Assembly: GCA_965662735.1 (NCBI GenBank)
Contig: CBFIIU010000006.1
Location: 38,818 to 102,817, forward strand
Source: JAYODZ01 sp965662735
GTDB lineage: Bacteria; Pseudomonadota; Alphaproteobacteria; RS24
Length of the DNA stretch: 64,000 nucleotides
Reading direction: 5' to 3'
Below the pieces are notes generated by a model. The model was not told where the DNA came from, ran no database searches, and worked only from the letters and a program-made list of their open reading frames with translations. Shown here one piece after another: positions 8,931 through 17,642 of the stretch; within the stretch, counting starts at the first letter, position 1; every line of letters starts with the position of its first letter. Position numbers and translations under genes: made by a program.

Positions 8931-8987
8931 TGTCCCATAGGTCGCTTTCGCAACGCGATGTGGACCGAGTTTAGCGTGAGTGGGACA
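8931..8987 (-). promoter_or_regulatory. Structured leader candidate upstream of metY
   Basis: On the metY strand, UGUCCCA (8987-8981) can pair with UGGGACA (8937-8931). Inside, GUUGC-GAAA-GCGAC (8954-8941) forms a five-pair helix closed by a GNRA tetraloop. The outer stem ends about 40 bases before the ATG. Methionine genes of alphaproteobacteria are often preceded by SAM-sensing riboswitches, but this does not match the SAM-II or SAM/SAH consensus as I know them. It could be a new regulatory RNA, a DNA operator or chance. Only sequence pairing supports it. Confidence 0.4.
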
Positions 8988-9000
8988 TGAGGTCTATATT

Positions 9001-9043
9001 GGCTGATCCGCGGCTTAATAGCAGTGTCACCAGAGGTTCAGCC
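9001..9043. promoter_or_regulatory. Second inverted repeat in the metY/DUF1329 gap
   Basis: GGCTGA (9001-9006) and TCAGCC (9038-9043) form a six-pair stem with a 31-base loop. It lies just beyond the proximal stem in the metY leader region and upstream of the divergent DUF1329 gene. Its function is unknown. Confidence 0.25.
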
Positions 9044-9090
9044 CCGATCCGCCGCAGCCTCCTCGTTTAACCTGATAATGCCCGTAGACA

Positions 9091-9114
9091 AAATATGACG
9101 CATGCGTCATATTT
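9091..9114. promoter_or_regulatory. 24-base perfect palindrome, probable operator before the DUF1329 gene
   Basis: The half site AAATATGACGCA is followed by its exact reverse complement, with no spacer. The palindrome lies 37 bases upstream of the ATG of the DUF1329 gene, the position of a dimeric repressor or activator site. The symmetry is too long to be likely by chance. The cognate regulator is not identifiable and no regulator gene is adjacent. Confidence 0.65.
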
Positions 9115-9150
9115 TTATTTCAGTGTTTCAGACGAGCAGAGGTGAGGGTT

Positions 9151-10500
9151 ATGCGTCTAAGACTTCAATATTGTGCCACTATTCTCTTAATTTCCGGCTT
9201 CGGAGCTGCCGCTCAACCCATAGGGATCGCGCCGGGCCTAACGCCAACCGGCGCTGAACAAGCCGGAAATGCCGCAGGAACAATTCCAAGCTGGACAGGC
9301 GGTTTGCCCAAGAGCGAACACCCCATCCCGTTTGACCAACAATTGCCCGATCCGTTCGCCGGTGATCAAAAACTTTTTTCAATTTCGGCAGAAAACTTAG
9401 AAACTCATCGCGATCATTTGAGTGCCTTTGAGCAAGCCATGCTGGCGCGTTACCCCAATAGTTATCGCCTCGATGTCTTCCCAACGCGTCGGAGTTGTTC
9501 GCTTCCCCAAATTGCCTATGACGCGCTGGCGAAAAACGCTCAAAACGCAAAATTGGTCAATGACGGCAATGGGATTTCAGGCGCCTTATTAGCAAGTCCC
9601 TTCCCGATGCCGAAAAATGGGTTAGAGGTTTATTGGAACCATAATTTGGCCTATCGGGCCCCTGAAATGACCTATAAAGCCTCAGGAGGGACGGTCTATC
9701 CCAATGGTCATTACACCCATGTAATCCGAGATGATTTGCGTCTGTCCTATTATCATAACCCGGAAACACCGTCATTTGAGGCCCTCGATAATATTGAGTC
9801 GCAATGGCGGGGGATTTGGTCGTCTCCTCCGCGCATTTCGGGCGCCGGCTTCTCTATGACCAACACCATTGATCAAATCGCAAAACCGCGCAATGGGTTC
9901 ATGTATCGTCCCGATACGCGCCGCGTGATGCAAGCCCCACCCTCTGCCGTGAGCTATGATGCCCCCTTAAGTTCAGCTGAGGGAACACGCAATTCGGACA
10001 ATATTTTTCTGGTCAATGGCGCGCCGGATCGATTTGAGTGGAAACTCATCGGCAAGCGCGAAATGTACATTCCTTATAATGTTTATAAGCCGGGCGCAGA
10101 AGGCTATAAAGTTGCCGATCTTGCCACACCCTATCATGTAAACCCCGATCTTATTCGTTATGAACTGCATCGCGTATGGGTGGTCGAAACAACTTTGAAG
10201 CCTGGCTTCGCACACCCAAACCCGCGACGCGTGTTCTATTTTGATGAAGACAGCTGGATTGCGGTTGGCTCGGACCTGTATAATGCAGCGGGAGAGCTGG
10301 TGGGTGGCCAAGTTGGATATGTTAAAAACGAATATACGCTTCCCGCCTGTGAGCAAGAATTTGATGTCATCTACACGTTTGAGAGCGAACGATACAATCT
10401 CGACAATGTGCGGCTTGATTTCGGCAGAACCAATACGGATGCGAAAATTCAGGAAACGGATTTCGGGTCAGCCGCCTTGCGCCGCTCCATCACGCGCTAA
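9151..10500 (+). CDS. DUF1329 family secreted protein
   Basis: About 449 residues with a signal peptide (LQYCATILLISGFGAAAQ) followed by the DUF1329 fold, recognised from the GTIPSWTGGL start, the aromatic-rich centre (VIRDDLRLSYYHNPE, YRPDTRRVMQAP) and the Y(K)PGAEGYKVADL and VWVVE segments. DUF1329 proteins are periplasmic or outer-membrane LolB-like proteins, often paired with a DUF1302 barrel in hydrocarbon- or steroid-using bacteria. No DUF1302 partner is present here. The ATG at 9151 is preferred to a GTG at 9142 because GAGGTGAGGG precedes it. Lipid transport is an inference. Confidence 0.8.
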   Translation: MRLRLQYCATILLISGFGAAAQPIGIAPGLTPTGAEQAGNAAGTIPSWTGGLPKSEHPIPFDQQLPDPFAGDQKLFSISAENLETHRDHLSAFEQAMLARYPNSYRLDVFPTRRSCSLPQIAYDALAKNAQNAKLVNDGNGISGALLASPFPMPKNGLEVYWNHNLAYRAPEMTYKASGGTVYPNGHYTHVIRDDLRLSYYHNPETPSFEALDNIESQWRGIWSSPPRISGAGFSMTNTIDQIAKPRNGFMYRPDTRRVMQAPPSAVSYDAPLSSAEGTRNSDNIFLVNGAPDRFEWKLIGKREMYIPYNVYKPGAEGYKVADLATPYHVNPDLIRYELHRVWVVETTLKPGFAHPNPRRVFYFDEDSWIAVGSDLYNAAGELVGGQVGYVKNEYTLPACEQEFDVIYTFESERYNLDNVRLDFGRTNTDAKIQETDFGSAALRRSITR

Positions 10501-10549
10501 GGCCAAATAAAAAACGAGATAAAGAGCAAAATAAAGCGCCAGATCATGT

Positions 10550-10582
10550 AATGGCGATCCGATCGAGCGGGTCGCCATTTCT
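10550..10582 (+). terminator. Probable terminator after the DUF1329 gene
   Basis: AATGGCGA (10550-10557) pairs exactly with TCGCCATT (10572-10579) and is followed by a pyrimidine-rich tail, 50 bases after the stop codon. The loop is long (14 bases), so termination strength is uncertain. Confidence 0.5.
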
Positions 10583-10621
10583 CTTCCTACCCTAAAATAT
10601 TTCTGTGAAGGTCTATCATTC

Positions 10622-10652
10622 GCCCCGCAAAGGGGCTAAAGAGTTGCGTCCC
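10622..10652 (+). promoter_or_regulatory. Overlapping alternative hairpins in the typA leader
   Basis: GCCCC (10622-10626) can pair with GGGGC (10632-10636) around a GCAAA loop. The same GGGG can instead pair with CCCC near 10649-10652, just before the typA ribosome site. The two pairings exclude each other, as in some temperature- or translation-sensitive leaders. This is inference from sequence only. Confidence 0.3.
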
Positions 10653-10668
10653 CTCAGAAAGGCGCATT

Positions 10669-12483
10669 ATGACCCGACGCAATATCGCGATTATTGCCCA
10701 TGTTGATCATGGCAAAACAACGCTTATCGACTCGATCCTGAAGCAAAGCGGTATGTTCCGCGACAACCAGCAGGTTGATGAACGCTTGATGGACTCGGGA
10801 GATCTAGAGCGCGAGCGTGGGATTACCATTCTCGCCAAGCCAACCGCCGTGACTTGGAATAATACACGCATCAACATTATCGACACGCCAGGCCACGCCG
10901 ATTTCGGCGGCGAGGTCGAACGGGTTCTGTGCATGGCCGATGGGGTTATTTTGCTGATCGATGCCGCTGAAGGCCCGATGCCCCAAACAAAATTTGTGCT
11001 CGGCAAAGCGCTGGCTCAAGGGTTGCGCCCCATTGTGGTGATTAATAAAGCCGATCGCCCGGACTCGCGCGCCGAGGTCGTGATCGACGCTGTCTTCGAT
11101 CTCTTTGTGGCGCTGAATGCGAGCTCAGAACAGCTCGACTTTCCCTATCTATTTGCTTCAGGCCGCGATGGCTGGTGCGTTGCAGATCTCGAAGATGATC
11201 GGATCTCTCTCGCCCCCTTGATGGACCTGATCTTGCAACATGTTCCAGAACCACAGGTCAAACCGGATGAACCCTTTGCGATGTTGGCGACGCTTCTCGA
11301 TAGCGATCCCTATATTGGGCGGTGCCTGATCGGACGCGTCGAGCGCGGTCGCGCCCGGGTGAATGATCCGGTGATTGCCCTCTCTTTGGATGGTGAGGTT
11401 GTTGAACACGGTCGTTTGACTAAATTAATGTGCTTTGATGGTCCACGTCGGGTTCCTGTTGAAACGGTGAGTGCGGGCGACATTATTTGCATCGCCGGGC
11501 TGACAGAGGCCTCTGTCGCCGACACCATTTGCGCGCCCGGCACAAATAATCCGATTGCCTCAACGCCCATCGACCCACCGACCATGTCGGTGACCATTAC
11601 TGTGAACGATTCGCCTTTCGCCGGTCGCGAGGGAAGCAAAGTAACCTCAACCGTTATTCGCGCCCGGCTTCTAGCCGAAGCCGAGACCAATGTCGCGATC
11701 ACATTTTCGGAAAGCGACAATAAGGACTCATTTGAAATTGGCGGACGCGGAGAACTGCAACTCGGCGTTCTCATCGAGACCATGCGNNNNNNNNNNNNNN
11801 NNNNNNNNNNNNNNNNNNNNNNNNNNNNNNNNNNNNNNNNNNNNGCAGGCAATCGTCTCGAGCCGATTGAAGAAGTCACCATTGATGTGGATGAGGAATA
11901 TTCGGGCGCCGTCGTCGATGCCCTGAATAAGCGAAAAGCTGAGATGCTTGATATGCGCTCGACCGGTCATGGAAAAGTGCGTCTGCTATTTCTCGCGCCA
12001 TCGCGGGGCCTGATCGGCTACCCCAGTCGGTTTTTGACGGAAACGCGGGGCACAGGAGTTATGAACCGTCTGTTTCACAGCTATGACATACATCGCGGCG
12101 CTGTGACAGGTCGGCGAAATGGCGCCTTGATCGCCTCCGAAACCGGAACCAGCGTGGCCTATGCGCTGTATAATTTGCAAGATCGCGGCGCCATGTTTAT
12201 TGGCCCGCAAACGCCTGTTTACCAAGGCATGATTGTTGGCGAGCATAGCCGCGAGAATGATCTTGAGATTAATGTGTTAAAGTCAAAAAAGCTCACCAAT
12301 ATGCGCGCATCGGGATCCGATGAGGCGCTCACCTTGGTGCCCCCTCGGCGCATGTCGATGGAGGATATGATGGCCTATATCAATTCCGACGAATTGCTGG
12401 AAGTAACGCCACAGTCTTTGCGGCTTCGGAAGAAATTCCTCTGCCCGCATGAGCGTAAGAAAAACCGCGACCAGGGCGATTAA
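10669..12483 (+). CDS. typA: Translational GTPase TypA/BipA (contains N gap)
   Basis: About 604 residues, the normal BipA length. Order: G domain with IIAHVDHGKTTL (G1), RERGITI (G2), DTPGHADFGGEVER (G3) and VINKADRP (G4); a domain II barrel; then EF-G-like domains III and V and the BipA-specific C-terminal domain (THE LLFLAPSRGLIGYPSRF and GAMFIGPQTPVYQGMIVGEH stretches). It is a ribosome-associated GTPase involved in ribosome assembly and stress adaptation. The 58-base gap removes about 20 residues between IETM and AGNRLEPIEE. That is the number expected from the family, so the gene is probably intact. Confidence 0.97.
   Translation: MTRRNIAIIAHVDHGKTTLIDSILKQSGMFRDNQQVDERLMDSGDLERERGITILAKPTAVTWNNTRINIIDTPGHADFGGEVERVLCMADGVILLIDAAEGPMPQTKFVLGKALAQGLRPIVVINKADRPDSRAEVVIDAVFDLFVALNASSEQLDFPYLFASGRDGWCVADLEDDRISLAPLMDLILQHVPEPQVKPDEPFAMLATLLDSDPYIGRCLIGRVERGRARVNDPVIALSLDGEVVEHGRLTKLMCFDGPRRVPVETVSAGDIICIAGLTEASVADTICAPGTNNPIASTPIDPPTMSVTITVNDSPFAGREGSKVTSTVIRARLLAEAETNVAITFSESDNKDSFEIGGRGELQLGVLIETMXXXXXXXXXXXXXXXXXXXXAGNRLEPIEEVTIDVDEEYSGAVVDALNKRKAEMLDMRSTGHGKVRLLFLAPSRGLIGYPSRFLTETRGTGVMNRLFHSYDIHRGAVTGRRNGALIASETGTSVAYALYNLQDRGAMFIGPQTPVYQGMIVGEHSRENDLEINVLKSKKLTNMRASGSDEALTLVPPRRMSMEDMMAYINSDELLEVTPQSLRLRKKFLCPHERKKNRDQGD
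11787..11844. other. Assembly gap, 58 N, inside typA
   Basis: 58 undetermined bases. The flanking frames and the expected family length agree with the stated size. Confidence 0.99.
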
Positions 12484-12516
12484 AAAAGCCCCGCTTCTGA
12501 AGGAAACGGGGCTTTT
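12484..12516. terminator. Bidirectional rho-independent terminator between typA and the sulfatase gene
   Basis: AAAAGCCCCG (12484-12493) and CGGGGCTTTT (12507-12516) form a strong stem with a 13-base loop, flanked by A and T runs so that it works on both strands. It overlaps the end of typA and sits 22 bases from the end of the convergent gene. Confidence 0.9.
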
Positions 12517-12537
12517 CGATTGGGCTGGCTGCGGCGC

Positions 12538-14502
12538 TTAGGGCAGCGCGATGTTAAAGTCCGGTGTGAACTCCTCGAGACGACTGAACACAGCGTAAAG
12601 TTTCAGCGGATTCCCCGAAAAAGACACATTGCCAGTGATAATTTCTTTCGGGAAGCTCGTCTTTTTCATAATAATCTGATTGAACAGATCGCGGGTTAAC
12701 ACCAACGACACATCAGGATCGTCGAACAGCTGGTTGGGAACATTGTTCAGCACACTGTTGCGGACACTCAGCGCAAAAGTTTCATCCGTATCGCTAAATG
12801 TGAAATTAATCTCGGCTTCTAAATCTTCTGCATCCGTGGGGTCGAAGCGAACGCCCATAAAGTCGAAGAACAAACCCGTTGGGATGGCCGGGATCATGTC
12901 ACTGTTTAACCCCCGATTAATATTCACAGGCTCAGACGAGCGCAACTCCAAAGCGCCGGTCAAATAGACATCGCGCCACGGACCGGACTCGGATTGATAT
13001 CCCATTTGCTCATAACACTTGGCCAGCAATTCGCGGGCGGCTTGATGATTTGCATCTGCAAACACCAAATGGTTGACAAGTTCAGCCGCCCACCGATACT
13101 CACCCGCATCATAAGCGATTTGAGCCTTGGCCATCAGAGCATCGGCACCCCCCGCCAGATCTACATAGCGCGTGCCGGCTTGGGTAGGTGGCAAGGGGTT
13201 TAAATTCGCGGGCACACCGTCGAAATAGCCTAAATAGAAATTATAGACAGCGCGCACATTGTGGCTCACCGTGCCGTAATAATCGCGATTGTAAAATTCT
13301 TGCCCCAACGACTCCGGCAGGGTGATCATGTCCGCAATCTCAAGCGGCGTGTAGCCCTTATTCATCAGGCGAACGGTTTGATCATGGAGATAGCGATACA
13401 TATCGCGCTGTTTCTCAATATATTCGAGACCGTCGGCTCCCCAACGCGGCCAGTGATGTGACCCAAACACTAAATCAGTACGATCGCCAAAAAGAGAAAG
13501 CGTATCATTCAAATGGCGCACCCAGATGAGGGCATCGCGGGTTTTTGCGCCGCGCAAGGTATAGAGATTATGCATCACGCCATTAACCTCTTCCGCGACA
13601 CACAGGGCGCGAAACTGCGGGAGATAGAAAATAAATTCCGCCGGCGCCTCAGCATTTGGTGTCAGCTGAAATTCGAAGGTCACGCCATCGATCTCGCGAG
13701 TTTCACCCGTCTGCTTGATCACATCGGTTGGCGGCAGAAGCGACATTTGCCCCGGCGCCAATCCCTTTCCGAGCCCGCTATCCACATGCCCGGTCGCTGA
13801 TTTAGGCAAGAGCATGCCAAACATCGGCCCGACCCGACGCAGCATCGCATTGCCGGCAATAATGTTTTCGCTCACAGCTTCCTCAAGGAACCCGTTAGGT
13901 GCAATGATCTGCACCTTACCTTGAGCGACATCATCTTCATTGATCAGTCCTCGCACACCCCCAAAATGGTCGGCATGGCTGTGCGTGTATAAAACCGCCC
14001 GAATGGGCTTTTCGCCGAGCGTTTTTGTTACCAGAGCCATCGCCGCCTTGGCCGCTTCAATGCCGGTCAGCGGGTCGACAATAATCCAGCCCGTATCCCC
14101 TTCAATGATCGTCATGCTCGACAGATCGTAACCGCGCACTTGATAAATGCGATCTTGGATCTGAAACAGTCCATGAATAGCGTTGAGCTGCGCCTGTCGC
14201 CATAGGCTTGGATGCACCGTATCCGGGCGCTCACCCGATAGAAAATCAAACTGGGTGCTGTCCCAAATCGGTTGCCCTTGCGGGCCAAAAATTTTCAGAG
14301 GCTCTTCACGGGCAATCAGCCCGCGCGAGGCAAGCTCAAAATCCTCTCGATTGGTATAGTCCAATTGGCTCAGCGCATTTTGCTGCGCCGCCTGCGTTGC
14401 TGGGCTCGCTGGGTTTTGCGCCGCCGCGTAAGGCGCAAACGCAACACCGATCGCGACCCATAAAACACCAAGAAGTGATGGGATGGAAATCAATCGAGAC
14501 AT
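12538..14502 (-). CDS. Alkyl sulfatase (metallo-beta-lactamase fold, SdsA1/BDS1 type)
   Basis: A 654-residue exported enzyme with a signal peptide (LISIPSLLGVLWVAIGVAFAPYAAA). The binuclear zinc motif THSHADHFGG is near residue 175. It is followed by family blocks AEAPAEFIFYLPQFRALCVAEE and FGSHHWPRWG, a dimerization region, and a C-terminal SCP2-like domain (about residues 530-650) that holds the alkyl chain. Members hydrolyse primary alkyl sulfates such as SDS to alcohols. It heads a minus-strand run of catabolic genes. Family assignment is firm; substrate is inferred. Confidence 0.93.
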   Translation of the reverse strand: MSRLISIPSLLGVLWVAIGVAFAPYAAAQNPASPATQAAQQNALSQLDYTNREDFELASRGLIAREEPLKIFGPQGQPIWDSTQFDFLSGERPDTVHPSLWRQAQLNAIHGLFQIQDRIYQVRGYDLSSMTIIEGDTGWIIVDPLTGIEAAKAAMALVTKTLGEKPIRAVLYTHSHADHFGGVRGLINEDDVAQGKVQIIAPNGFLEEAVSENIIAGNAMLRRVGPMFGMLLPKSATGHVDSGLGKGLAPGQMSLLPPTDVIKQTGETREIDGVTFEFQLTPNAEAPAEFIFYLPQFRALCVAEEVNGVMHNLYTLRGAKTRDALIWVRHLNDTLSLFGDRTDLVFGSHHWPRWGADGLEYIEKQRDMYRYLHDQTVRLMNKGYTPLEIADMITLPESLGQEFYNRDYYGTVSHNVRAVYNFYLGYFDGVPANLNPLPPTQAGTRYVDLAGGADALMAKAQIAYDAGEYRWAAELVNHLVFADANHQAARELLAKCYEQMGYQSESGPWRDVYLTGALELRSSEPVNINRGLNSDMIPAIPTGLFFDFMGVRFDPTDAEDLEAEINFTFSDTDETFALSVRNSVLNNVPNQLFDDPDVSLVLTRDLFNQIIMKKTSFPKEIITGNVSFSGNPLKLYAVFSRLEEFTPDFNIALP

Positions 14503-14525
14503 TCAAAAGTCCTTTCTTTGATGGT

Positions 14526-14963
14526 CTATTGGCTTAATGCCGGGATAAGAAAACTTGCATTTAAAATGGCAACAGGCTTCGCCGGATCCGACTGATGCGC
14601 CGTGCTTCGCATTTGCATCACCCGCCGACCCTTTTTCACAATCTCGGCGCGAGCGATCAGATCTTCGGGGCCGGCCGATCGGACATAGGACAGCGTCACG
14701 CTAATCGGCACCGCCAGACGATCAACCGGTGTATTACCAAAATAATTTGCAGCAAAAATGGAAGATGTCTCCAAAAAGGATGCAATGGCCCCGCCATGGA
14801 CGGCCGGTAAACGTTTATTGCCGACGAGCTTTTCAACAAACGGCATGCGGCATTGCAGATAGGTGTCGGTAAGCGCATCGACAGAGATCCCCAGCCACGC
14901 GCAATAGGGAATGTTTTTGATCTGGGCATTTAGAAGGTCAAGATCGTGGGGATCAGTCGGCAT
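14526..14963 (-). CDS. PaaI-family acyl-CoA thioesterase (first of a pair)
   Basis: A 145-residue single hotdog domain. The signature VHGGAIASFLETSS carries the catalytic acidic residue on the long helix (LE). Strands such as VTLSYVRSAGPEDLIARAEIVKKGRRV complete the fold. It probably hydrolyses small or aromatic acyl-CoA. The ATG at 14963 is chosen from its GGGGGAA ribosome site. This overlaps the end of the next upstream thioesterase gene by 11 bases, so the two are co-translated. The longer reading frame upstream is not needed. Confidence 0.85.
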   Translation of the reverse strand: MPTDPHDLDLLNAQIKNIPYCAWLGISVDALTDTYLQCRMPFVEKLVGNKRLPAVHGGAIASFLETSSIFAANYFGNTPVDRLAVPISVTLSYVRSAGPEDLIARAEIVKKGRRVMQMRSTAHQSDPAKPVAILNASFLIPALSQ

Positions 14964-15471
14964 CGAGATTCCCCCAAAGTTCTGGCATTTCGGACGCCCC
15001 CTCGGGCGTATCTGGAAACTCGCTCGAATTGCGCATGAAGGTGCCGACGCTATGCGCCAGCGGTCGGTCGGGATCATCTTGAAAAATATCGCCGCGCGTA
15101 AACGCCACTTGGCGGGTCACACGATAACATTCGGCGCGACAAAAAATATCCTTATGGGGTTGCGCCGGACGCATATAGTCAATTCTAAGCTCAATGGTGG
15201 CAATGGCTTCGCGACGCCGAATTTTCTTAAACACAGACGCGCCAAAGGCTTGGTCGATCATCGCCGTGATCACCCCACCATGCACACTGTCTTGCGCCGG
15301 ATTGCCGATTAAATGCGGCTCCCAAGGCAACCCCACACATACCTGATCGCCATTAAACCCAAATAAATGGAGCCCTAACGCGCCGCCAAATGGCGCCCAA
15401 TCCATAAACAAAGCCATCGGCAAAGGCTGCTCAATAGAGAGCGGGAAGATGATTTCTCGGTGGGTGCTCAT
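14953..15471 (-). CDS. PaaI-family acyl-CoA thioesterase (second of a pair)
   Basis: A 172-residue hotdog protein with SVHGGVITAMIDQAFGASVF as the active-site helix (Asp in MIDQ) and TIELRIDYMRPAQPHKDIFCRAECYRVTRQ as the central strands. It differs from its neighbour in the acidic residue (Asp versus Glu), so the pair may have different substrates or form a heteromer. Its ATG directly follows the stop codon of the upstream dehydrogenase gene. Confidence 0.85.
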   Translation of the reverse strand: MSTHREIIFPLSIEQPLPMALFMDWAPFGGALGLHLFGFNGDQVCVGLPWEPHLIGNPAQDSVHGGVITAMIDQAFGASVFKKIRRREAIATIELRIDYMRPAQPHKDIFCRAECYRVTRQVAFTRGDIFQDDPDRPLAHSVGTFMRNSSEFPDTPEGASEMPELWGNLDAD

Positions 15472-16482
15472 TCAAGCCCCGTCGCCCGCATCAGGGCAGA
15501 TCACTAAACGGCCAATCACTTGCCGCTCTTCCATCATCGAAAAAGCCTCTCGCCAATTTTCAAGGGGCAGTTGCGCACAGACATAAGGGTTAATCGCCCC
15601 CTCTTCAGCTAATTTCCAAATGGCGGCCATGTTTTCAGCACCTTTTTGAGGATCCCGTCGTCCATATTCGCCAGCCCGCACCCCCACAACCGCGAACCCC
15701 TTAATGAGAGGCATATTTGCCGATACCGATGGGATACGGCCTCCGGCGAACCCGATCACCAGGAGGCGGCCATTCCAGGCAATGCAACGAATGCTTTCAT
15801 CAAAGAGATCGCCCCCAACAGGGTCGTATATGACGTCTGCTCCCGCGCCGCCTGTGATCTCTTTAACGCGATCGCGAAAACCAGGCGCGCTTATGATGGT
15901 TTCATGCACTCGATATTGAGCGCGAATTGCCGCGAGCTTCTCTTCCGTGCTCGCGGAGGCGATGACCCGCGCGCCCAGATGCAGCGCTAAATCAACCGCT
16001 GCCAAACCAACGCCACCCGCCGCACCATGGATCAACACCCATTCGCCGGCTTGGAGATGCGCCCGTCGCACCAAAGCGACATAGGCGGTTAAATAGGCTG
16101 CACTCAGCGCCGCCCCCGATGCAAAGCTGAGCGATTGAGGTAGGGGACGGATAAGAGACTGATCATAACAGCCATATTCCGCAAACCCTCCCCCGACACT
16201 TCCTGTGACGACGGCATCGCCAACAGCCCATTGGGTCACTGCGGAGCCCACCTTTGAAACAAGGCCAGACACTTCTCCACCCGAGATAAAGGGGAGCTCC
16301 GGCTTATGCTGGTAAGCACCACGCGTCATCAGCAGATCCGGAAAGCCAAGCGTCGCGGCCTTAATTTGAACTTGAACTTGTTGATCGGAGGGTTCGGGAA
16401 CGGCCACGTTTTGGATGCGCACGCCGGAATAATCTTCGCTTAACTCCGACACGCATAATGCTCTCATTACATGCTCGCTCAC
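15472..16482 (-). CDS. Quinone-oxidoreductase-type MDR dehydrogenase
   Basis: About 336 residues of the medium-chain dehydrogenase/reductase superfamily: a GroES-like N-terminal half (AATLGFPDLLMTRGAYQHKP, PFISGGEVSGLVSKVGSAV) and a Rossmann NADPH-binding half with VLIHGAAGGVGLAAVDLA. The structural zinc cysteines are absent, as in QOR-type enzymes. It resembles the NADPH:quinone oxidoreductase 2 group found beside acyl-CoA genes. The start is either the GTG at 16482 (GGGGTG upstream) or an ATG at 16467. Operon partner of the two thioesterases. Confidence 0.88.
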   Translation of the reverse strand: MSEHVMRALCVSELSEDYSGVRIQNVAVPEPSDQQVQVQIKAATLGFPDLLMTRGAYQHKPELPFISGGEVSGLVSKVGSAVTQWAVGDAVVTGSVGGGFAEYGCYDQSLIRPLPQSLSFASGAALSAAYLTAYVALVRRAHLQAGEWVLIHGAAGGVGLAAVDLALHLGARVIASASTEEKLAAIRAQYRVHETIISAPGFRDRVKEITGGAGADVIYDPVGGDLFDESIRCIAWNGRLLVIGFAGGRIPSVSANMPLIKGFAVVGVRAGEYGRRDPQKGAENMAAIWKLAEEGAINPYVCAQLPLENWREAFSMMEERQVIGRLVICPDAGDGA

Positions 16483-16592
16483 GCCAACACCCCCTCATTT
16501 TTGACACGCGCCTGTAAACCAAGCGACCGGCTGAGCCGAAATCATACCGGTCTGAGATCAATGATCAAGTCGCCCCCACGCGTGGATCCGCA

Positions 16593-17642
16593 TTATGCCA
16601 CATTGGCGAGCCAAGACAAAATATGCCGGTTCACCTCATCAGGGGCCTCTTGCTGTGTCCAGTGCCCCACGCCATCTAACATAATCGCGGCGTGTAACTC
16701 GGGAACATATGGGCGCATCGCCGCAACCACATCGCCGCGAAACATTTTCAACGCAAGGTCGCGGGTGCCGCCAATGTACAGCGCCGGCACGTGAATCGTA
16801 TGATCCGCCCGAGCTGAGAGAAATTCGAAATCGCGGACGTGATTGCGATAGCGGTTCAGTGGGCCATGAAAACCTGATTGGCGAAAGGCCATCACATACT
16901 CATCGAGATCAGCGGCACTCAACCATTGCGGCCAGGCATCGCGAAGACGTGTCGCTAATTGATCGGTTGGCCGCTTATCGAGCGGCCACGCATCATCAGG
17001 CGCCTCGCCCGACAAGGCATAGTAAAATTTACGAAGCACACCCTCCGGGTCCGCTTCAAACTCTGCTTCAGCAACCCCCGGCTCTTGAAAATAGATTTGA
17101 TAGAAAAAACGATCCCGCGCGGTGAACAGCTCGTGGAAGATCTCGAGCATGGGGCGAGGGCCGGGGGGCATATAGGGAATGGAGAGCCCCGCCACTGCGC
17201 GCACGCGTTCGGGCGAACACAACGCCGTTGTCCATGCAATCGGCGCCCCGTGATCATGGCCAATGACGACAGCCGGTTGGCCCGCGCCATAATGATCAAT
17301 CAGTCCACATAAATCGGATGTGAGTTCTGCGAGAGAATAGGCAGCGGGATCGAGCGGATTGGGGCTGGCCCCATAACCACGCACATCGGGCGCAAGCGCA
17401 CAATAGCCCGCTGCCGCGAGCGCCTGCATTTGCTGCCGCCAGCTGGTCCAGCTCTCTGGAAAACCATGCACCAAAAAGACCGGGGGACCCTCGCCGCACC
17501 GCGCCACCCGAAACCGACCTGCTGGCAAATCGACCCAATCAAATAAGGGAGCAAAATCAGGGGCAAAATCAGAGGCTGATTCAGAGCTAGGTTTCGCGTC
17601 AGGTTTCGAATCAGGGCCTGGTGTAAAATTGGACGACACCAT
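16593..17642 (-). CDS. Alpha/beta hydrolase, epoxide hydrolase-like
   Basis: About 349 residues. The lid-containing alpha/beta-hydrolase fold shows the oxyanion motif HGFPES and the nucleophile elbow GHDHGAP with Asp, as in epoxide hydrolases and fluoroacetate or haloalkane dehalogenases. It also has the charge-relay Asp in GGTRDLAL and His in GVGHWTQQEAP. The first 35 residues are a low-complexity SDFAPDFAP linker encoded by a 12-base tandem repeat (17549-17584). The ATG at 17642 shares one base with the stop of the upstream monooxygenase gene. Epoxide hydrolase is more likely than dehalogenase. Confidence 0.85.
   Translation of the reverse strand: MVSSNFTPGPDSKPDAKPSSESASDFAPDFAPLFDWVDLPAGRFRVARCGEGPPVFLVHGFPESWTSWRQQMQALAAAGYCALAPDVRGYGASPNPLDPAAYSLAELTSDLCGLIDHYGAGQPAVVIGHDHGAPIAWTTALCSPERVRAVAGLSIPYMPPGPRPMLEIFHELFTARDRFFYQIYFQEPGVAEAEFEADPEGVLRKFYYALSGEAPDDAWPLDKRPTDQLATRLRDAWPQWLSAADLDEYVMAFRQSGFHGPLNRYRNHVRDFEFLSARADHTIHVPALYIGGTRDLALKMFRGDVVAAMRPYVPELHAAIMLDGVGHWTQQEAPDEVNRHILSWLANVA
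17549..17584. repeat. 12-base tandem repeat, three copies, in the hydrolase N-terminus
   Basis: GAGCAAAATCAG, GGGCAAAATCAG and AGGCTGATTCAG follow one another. Each encodes four residues of an Asp-Phe-Ala-Pro-like linker. A further degenerate pair (GGTTTCG) follows at 17590-17609. Confidence 0.75.

Noticed and set aside
8892..9000. SAM-II riboswitch upstream of metY
   Set aside because: The conserved GGTGATTTG and the CACGTTAAA segments are absent; only a GCTAAA is seen, so I list a generic structured leader instead.
9061..9090. Resemblance of CCTGATAATGCCCGTAGACA to the TPP riboswitch 3' element
   Set aside because: The paired CTGG/CCAG part of the element is missing, the CTGAGA box cannot be placed, and the nearby genes are not thiamine genes.
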